Shown: positions 47,544 through 52,233 of the stretch, piece by piece
Layout: every line of letters starts with the position of its first letter
Numbering within the stretch: the stretch's first letter is position 1
Program-made: the position numbers and the translations under genes
The notes under the pieces: generated by a model
What the model was told of the DNA's origin: nothing
Seen by the model: the letters and a program-made list of their open reading frames with translations, nothing else
Database searches by the model: none
NCBI GenBank assembly: GCA_900472625.1
Contig: UCIT01000013.1
Coordinates: 48,360 to 100,592, forward strand
Direction of reading: 5' to 3'
DNA length: 52,233 nt
Source of the DNA: Hyphomicrobiales bacterium
Lineage (GTDB): Bacteria; Pseudomonadota; Alphaproteobacteria; Rhizobiales; Rhizobiaceae

Positions 47544-47963
47544 TTGAGTGAGAAGATCGATCTTAGCCAATACGTGCCCTCGGAAGAGGAAGAGTTTATG
47601 AACGGCAACCAGCGGGCCTATTTCAGGGCCAAGCTTGTTGCCTGGAGAAACGACATCCTCAGAGAGGCGCGCGAAACCCTCGAGCATCTTGCCGAGGAAA
47701 GCGCAAACCATCCGGATCTCGCCGACAGGGCGTCGTCCGAGACGGATAGAGCCATTGAGCTGCGCGCCCGTGATCGCCAGAGAAAACTGATTTCCAAGAT
47801 CGATGCAGCACTGCAGCGGATCGAAGAAGGAACCTACGGCTATTGCGAGGAAACCGGTGAACCGATCGGCCTCAAGCGTCTCGACGCTCGCCCGATCGCA
47901 ACGCTTTCCATCGAGGCGCAGGAACGTCACGAGCGCCGCGAGAAGGTCTACCGGGACGAATAA
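47544..47963 (+). CDS. dksA: RNA polymerase-binding transcription factor DksA, single-cysteine type
   Basis: A 139-residue DksA, the ppGpp co-factor that enters the RNA polymerase secondary channel. The coiled-coil tip keeps the functional DxxDxA motif (PDLADRA). The zinc-finger region has only one cysteine (Cys101, YGYCEETGEPIGL); the other three ligand positions are Thr, Ser and Ala-type residues, so no C4 zinc site can form. Such single-cysteine DksA proteins are known in alphaproteobacteria. I chose the TTG at 47544, with AGGAG eight bases before it; an ATG at 47523 overlaps that site. A bidirectional terminator follows. Confidence 0.94.
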   Translation: MSEKIDLSQYVPSEEEEFMNGNQRAYFRAKLVAWRNDILREARETLEHLAEESANHPDLADRASSETDRAIELRARDRQRKLISKIDAALQRIEEGTYGYCEETGEPIGLKRLDARPIATLSIEAQERHERREKVYRDE

Positions 47964-47986
47964 GGACTGCTCAGACCATGCATTGA

Positions 47987-48020
47987 AAAAGGCACCGCTT
48001 GATCGCGGTGCCTTTTTTGT
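47987..48020. terminator. Bidirectional terminator dksA / FliO-like gene
   Basis: A perfect 13-bp inverted repeat (AAAAAGGCACCGC/GCGGTGCCTTTTT) with a 6-base loop. It carries a T tract on both strands and lies between two convergent genes. Confidence 0.94.
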
Positions 48021-48079
48021 TTGCGAGAACGTCATCCGAAGATCGACGGCCGTTACCGGCCGCCTTCTGGTCGCAGATG

Positions 48080-49171
48080 TTATTTGTCGCGATTGACGCT
48101 CATCTCTCCGAAAATGCGCGCGACCTCGTTCTGAAGGGCGGCGTCGGCGCCCGTCATCGGCGCCATCTCCGGATCACGGCGCGGCAGATTGCTTGGCGTT
48201 GGCCGGATCGGCGTGGGCTGCTGCGGCTGCGGCACGATACGCTCGGCGGAGAGATTGACGTTCATCTCTTCTTCGAGGACGCGCTGGAAATCGCTTGGCT
48301 GCGCGGACGGGGTGATCGAGCGTGCAATCGTCGGGGCAACCGGTGTTGGTGCGAAGGGTTGTTGCGGTGCGGCGGGGTAGGGGTTCGGCGTGTGCACCAC
48401 GGGCGTAGCCATCACCTGCGGCTCGATCCGCTGCGGCGAGAGAACGCGTTGGCGGGCGGAATCGAGAATATCGGCAGCAGCGGATGCCTCGATCGGCGCA
48501 GGCTCCGGCTGGCTGAAGACAGACTGCGTTCTGACCGGTTGGGCGATGACGGGTGGAACGTTGATCGGTTGCGGGGCGACGGGCGGTTGCGGGCGTGCTT
48601 CGATCGGCGCGGGGATGGGCGCCGGTGTGGCGACAGGTGCGGTGCGGGGCGCCCGCTCCATCTCCGTTTCGAAGACCGGTTGGCGTTGCACGGGCTCCGG
48701 CGCGTAAGGCTCGACGTCGATCGGGGCCGGTTCCGGTTCGGGCGCGTATTCCTCGACCGGCGACAGCGTGCGGGCGATGATCGGCTTGGGCGTCGGAGGC
48801 GCGACGGGTTCAGTGGCAGCGATCATCACCGGCTGCTCGATGGTCTGATTCTGTACCGGCGGCTGCTCCGGTTCCGAATCGTCGATCGGCAGGATTCTGC
48901 TTTCGATGACGATGTCCGTCGGGCCGCCGATCATGATCAGATGCTCGACATCGTCGCGGCGCACGAGAACAAGGCGACGGCGGGCGTCGACGGCTGCGGC
49001 ATCCAGCACCTGAAGGCGTGGTTGGCGGTTGCGGCCGCCGCGGACGAAGGGCGACGGCGCCCGGTTGCGCATGATCCAGAGGATCGCGACGAGAAGCACC
49101 AATGCGATGGCCACGCCGCCTGCGGCAATGAAGAAGCGGCTGCCATAAGCTCCCATGAGGTCATCGAACAT
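48080..49171 (-). CDS. FliO-like membrane protein with long proline-rich tail
   Basis: A 363-residue protein with one N-terminal membrane segment (~12-36, FFIAAGGVAIALVLLVAILWIM). It is followed by a short FliO/MopB-like domain (~45-95, RLQVLDAAAVDARRRLVLVRRDDVEHLIMIGG). The remaining ~265 residues are low-complexity and rich in Pro, Ala, Glu and Gln. The FliO-like part suggests a link to the flagellar export gate, but no flagellar gene is nearby and similar non-flagellar proteins are common next to cckA in rhizobia. I chose the ATG at 49171, with AGGAG nine bases upstream; a GTG two codons earlier is too close to that site. Confidence 0.83.
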   Translation of the reverse strand: MFDDLMGAYGSRFFIAAGGVAIALVLLVAILWIMRNRAPSPFVRGGRNRQPRLQVLDAAAVDARRRLVLVRRDDVEHLIMIGGPTDIVIESRILPIDDSEPEQPPVQNQTIEQPVMIAATEPVAPPTPKPIIARTLSPVEEYAPEPEPAPIDVEPYAPEPVQRQPVFETEMERAPRTAPVATPAPIPAPIEARPQPPVAPQPINVPPVIAQPVRTQSVFSQPEPAPIEASAAADILDSARQRVLSPQRIEPQVMATPVVHTPNPYPAAPQQPFAPTPVAPTIARSITPSAQPSDFQRVLEEEMNVNLSAERIVPQPQQPTPIRPTPSNLPRRDPEMAPMTGADAALQNEVARIFGEMSVNRDK

Positions 49172-49456
49172 ATTCACCTACTCCTTTGCGGCTCTCAACC
49201 ACATGACGACTTTTAGGCTTCGTAGACAAGGGGAAGGCGCCTTGTCCAGTCATCGAAAGCCGCAAGTCTCTTCCGTGGCATCGTCTTATTCGACATTTAA
49301 CGGCAAAAGTGGCGCTGTAGCTTGTGAATTCAATCACTCTTCATGGTTACTGGTGTTTTTGGCGAGGCAGCAAATTGCTAAGAAGGAAGAAGCGCCTGAT
49401 TCCTGCTTCGTCTCTTAGTCATTGAGTGAAGGCCGGCAGGCAATGCGAGGAACTAC

Positions 49457-52057
49457 ATGACGAAATCCCGTCAGGCCGACAATTTCAGCGAACCGCTCGT
49501 GGACCGTGGAGGACGCGCCGGTACGGCTTTGCGGATCCTGCTGCTCGCGCTCGTGTTGATCGGCGCCGCGGCCGCCTTTGTCGTGTTCAAGCGTTCGCTC
49601 GACAACGAGATGGTTCTGGGCGTGCTCGGCGTGCTCGCCATGGTCGGCATCTTCTTCCTTGTATCGTCGATCATCGGCTTCATCGAGGTCATGCCGCAGC
49701 ACCAGTCCGACAGCCTGGCGCGGGCCTTTCTCAACAGCCATCCCGACGGGTCGCTGATCACCGACGACAAGGGCCGGATCGTCTACGCCAACGCAGCCTA
49801 TGGAGCGCTGACCGGCGCGCGGAAGTCGACCGAGGTGCAGACGCTGGAAGCGCTGCTGTCGCGTCACCGCGAATCGAACGAGGCGCTCTACCGGCTGTCG
49901 AACGGTCTGAGGGAAGGCCGCGAAGGCCGCGAGGAGTTCCGGCTGCTGCGTGCGCTGGGACCATCGCTCAACGGATCGGGCGCCCACTGGTACCGCTTGA
50001 AGGCACGGGTGCTGCAGGGCGAGGAAAGCGGTGGCAAGCCGCTGCATATCTGGCAGATCAGCGACATCACCTCCGAGCGTGACGACCAGGAGCGGTTCTT
50101 CAAGGAATTGCAGAACGCCATCGATTATCTCGACCATGCACCGGCCGGGTTCTTCTCCGCCGGCCGCAAGGGCGAAATCTTCTATCTGAACGCGACGCTG
50201 GCCGAGTGGCTGGGCATCGATCTCACCAAGTTCATTCCGGGTTCGATGACGATCGGCGACATGGTGGCCGGCGAGGGGCTGGCTCTGATCCAGTCGGTAC
50301 AGGCCGATCCGGGTCTCAAGAAGACGGTGACGCTCGATCTCGACCTGAAGAAATCCAACGGCCAGAGCGTGCCGGTACAGATCGTTCACAGCGTTACCTC
50401 CATGCGCGACGGTGCACCGGGTGAGAGCCGCTCGATCGTGCTGACGCGTCGCGACAGCAAGGACGGCGATCAGTCGGCTTCGGCCGCCTCGATGCGCTTT
50501 ACCCGCTTCTTCAACAACACGCCGATGGCGATTGCTTCGGTCGATGGCGACGGCCGCATCCTGCGGACCAACGCGCCGTTCCTTAAGCTGTTCTCCGGGA
50601 TTGTCTCGCGCGATGATGTCGAGAATGGCGCTCTGTTCGAGACGATCGTGCAGGACATCGACAAGCCGCGGCTTCAGGGTGCGCTTGCGGCGGCGAAGGA
50701 TCGCCAGGGCGATATTCCGCCGCTCGATTCCAAGACCCAGGCCGACGACGCCCGCCATTTCCGCTTCTACGTCAACGCCGTGATCGACCAGAGCGACGAG
50801 GCGCCGGAAGAGGCGGCGATCGTCTATGCCGTCGAGGTGACCGAGCAGAAGGCGCTCGAGGCGCAGATGGCGCAGACGCAGAAGATGAACGCTGTCGGTA
50901 CGCTTGCCGGCGGTATCGCGCACGACTTCAACAACGTGCTGACCGCCATCCTGCTGTCGTCCGACCACCTGCTGCTGCAGGCGCGCCCGGCCGATCCGGG
51001 CTTTGCCGACCTGATGGAGATCAAGCGCAACGCCAACCGCGCCGCCGTGCTGGTGCGCCAGTTGCTGGCCTTCTCGCGCAAGCAGACGATGCGGCCGACG
51101 GTGCTTAACCTCACCGACGTGGTCGGCGATCTCAGGATGTTGGTCGATCGATTGCTGTCGGGCACCAACGTCAAGCTCGACGTCGAATACGGGCGCGATC
51201 TGTGGCCTGTGAAGACCGACCTGTCGCAATTCGAGCAGGTCCTGATCAACCTCTGTGTCAACGCCCGCGATGCGATGCCCGAAGGCGGCAAGCTGACGGT
51301 GCGGACCAAGAACGCGACGGCGGCCGAAGTCGCGGCCTTCAACTATTCCTACATGCCGCCGGAAGACATGGTGCTGATCGAGGTGTCCGACAACGGCACC
51401 GGGATCGCGCCTGAAATCATGGACAAGATCTTCGAGCCGTTCTTCACCACCAAGGAAGTCGGCAAGGGCACCGGACTCGGGCTCGCCATGGTCTATGGCA
51501 TCGTCAAGCAGTCTGGCGGCTATATCCAGCCGGAGTCGGAAGTCGGCAAGGGCACGACTTTCCGCGTGTTCCTGCCTCGCCATATCGTCGAGCCGGCGAT
51601 TGCCGCCGAGGCCGATGCGGTGACGCCGAATGCCGGCAATGTGGTGCCGCTGCTGCCGGTGAAGCCCGAGCAGCCAGAAGATCTGACCGGGTCTGCCGTC
51701 ATTCTGCTGGTCGAGGACGAGGAGGCGGTGCGGCGCGGCGGCAAGCGCATGCTCGAGACGCGCGGCTATACCGTGCACGAGGCCGGCTCCGGCGTCGAGG
51801 CACTCGATATCATGGAAGAGCTCGACGGCATGGTCGATATCGTCGTGTCCGACGTCGTCATGCCGGAGATGGATGGGCCGACACTGCTGCGCGAACTGCG
51901 CAAGAAATATCCTGACATGAAGTTCATCTTCGTTTCGGGTTATGCCGAAGACGCATTCTCCCGCAACCTGCCGCCGGAATCGAAATTCGGGTTCCTGCCG
52001 AAGCCGTTTTCGCTGAAACAGCTGGCTGTGGTGGTCAAAGAGACGCTGGAGAGTTGA
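49457..52057 (+). CDS. cckA: Hybrid histidine kinase CckA, cell-cycle phosphorelay
   Basis: An 866-residue hybrid kinase. Two membrane segments (~24-44 and ~52-76) lead to three PAS-like regions (~85-205, 222-330, 347-462). The HisKA domain carries phospho-accepting His489 ([25 protein letters not shown]). The HATPase domain has the N box [11 protein letters not shown] and G boxes VSDNGTGI and [20 protein letters not shown]. The receiver domain has Asp799 ([12 protein letters not shown]). In alphaproteobacteria CckA phosphorylates CtrA through ChpT and controls replication, division and polarity. GAGGAA lies six bases before the ATG. The 285 bases upstream show no full CtrA site. The last 176 bases of the window hold no gene I can see. 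Confidence 0.97.
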   Translation: MTKSRQADNFSEPLVDRGGRAGTALRILLLALVLIGAAAAFVVFKRSLDNEMVLGVLGVLAMVGIFFLVSSIIGFIEVMPQHQSDSLARAFLNSHPDGSLITDDKGRIVYANAAYGALTGARKSTEVQTLEALLSRHRESNEALYRLSNGLREGREGREEFRLLRALGPSLNGSGAHWYRLKARVLQGEESGGKPLHIWQISDITSERDDQERFFKELQNAIDYLDHAPAGFFSAGRKGEIFYLNATLAEWLGIDLTKFIPGSMTIGDMVAGEGLALIQSVQADPGLKKTVTLDLDLKKSNGQSVPVQIVHSVTSMRDGAPGESRSIVLTRRDSKDGDQSASAASMRFTRFFNNTPMAIASVDGDGRILRTNAPFLKLFSGIVSRDDVENGALFETIVQDIDKPRLQGALAAAKDRQGDIPPLDSKTQADDARHFRFYVNAVIDQSDEAPEEAAIVYAVEVTEQKALEAQMAQTQKMNAVGTLAGGIAHDFNNVLTAILLSSDHLLLQARPADPGFADLMEIKRNANRAAVLVRQLLAFSRKQTMRPTVLNLTDVVGDLRMLVDRLLSGTNVKLDVEYGRDLWPVKTDLSQFEQVLINLCVNARDAMPEGGKLTVRTKNATAAEVAAFNYSYMPPEDMVLIEVSDNGTGIAPEIMDKIFEPFFTTKEVGKGTGLGLAMVYGIVKQSGGYIQPESEVGKGTTFRVFLPRHIVEPAIAAEADAVTPNAGNVVPLLPVKPEQPEDLTGSAVILLVEDEEAVRRGGKRMLETRGYTVHEAGSGVEALDIMEELDGMVDIVVSDVVMPEMDGPTLLRELRKKYPDMKFIFVSGYAEDAFSRNLPPESKFGFLPKPFSLKQLAVVVKETLES

Positions 52058-52233
52058 GGGAGCTCGGCGCGGCTTGGTTGTGCCGCACGCTAAAAGCTGA
52101 GTGAGATATTCACCAGACCAAATCACACGCCAAAACCCCACGCAGCCCGACGACCCGTGTCTGAACCATGCACTGCACTCGGACGGGGCGCTGAAAACCA
52201 CCTCGATAGAGTTTAAATAATATGGCGCCTTCC

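Noticed and set aside
49415..52201. A 928-codon frame on the minus strand opposite cckA
   Set aside because: It is a high-GC shadow of cckA: His/Arg/Gln-rich, no domain, no ribosome-binding site.

Overview
The window is chromosomal DNA from an alphaproteobacterium of the order Hyphomicrobiales (Rhizobiales), most likely a Rhizobiaceae member (Rhizobium/Agrobacterium group). The reasons are high GC, frequent TTG starts, the CckA kinase, an IalB-type periplasmic protein, a glnB-glnA pair behind a sigma-54 promoter, an alphaproteobacterial LexA box (GTTC-N7-GTTC), two RIME-like intergenic palindromic repeats, and a giant coiled-coil protein resembling the polar-growth ring protein GPR/RgsE. I see no tRNA, rRNA, CRISPR array, insertion sequence or prophage. 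The content is mainly core chromosome with one small accessory toxin-antitoxin module.

Layout. 1-2723: 5' part of moaA, a DUF971 gene, a PPOX-type flavoprotein and a GGDEF protein. 3044-6781: fumC and a secreted L,D-transpeptidase. 6859-13234: recG facing away from sdhE-mfd, with this DNA-repair block bracketed by two RIME-like repeats, each at a convergent junction. 13247-16746: a FrnE-like thiol oxidoreductase, an orphan peptide-type ABC solute-binding protein and an IalB-family protein. 16909-19273: hspQ, then glnB-glnA. 19541-22557: nnr (NAD(P)HX repair), a DUF72 gene and a Phd/VapB-PIN toxin-antitoxin pair. 22565-31645: uvrA and ssb, divergent around a perfect LexA box, then a MarC-family membrane protein, a DUF1254 protein and gyrA. 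31985-39995: a small unknown gene, the 2,232-residue GPR-like protein and a divergent orphan Hpt protein across a CtrA-type site. 40236-43928: a 2Fe-2S ferredoxin, a candidate small RNA, a DUF922 protease-like protein, the folP-folB-folK operon and a small secreted protein. 44136-52057: the YcjF/YcjX pair, a SixA-like phosphatase, dksA, a FliO-like membrane protein and cckA.

How the parts fit. Three themes recur. The first is genome maintenance: recG, mfd, uvrA, ssb and gyrA, with uvrA and/or ssb probably under SOS control. The second is cell-cycle, polarity and envelope biology: cckA, the GPR-like ring protein, an orphan Hpt protein, the L,D-transpeptidase (L,D-crosslinks dominate polar growth in these bacteria) and possibly a murein-peptide binding protein. 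The third is central metabolism and nitrogen or stringent control: fumC, sdhE, glnBA, dksA, folate and molybdopterin synthesis.

The least described items are the perfect 10 x 44-residue array inside the GPR-like protein, the small-RNA candidate with a CCUCCC hairpin loop downstream of the ferredoxin gene, the structured leader of the IalB-family gene, and the operator-like palindrome at the toxin-antitoxin promoter. Functions are assigned from motif and family recognition by eye; no database search was run.
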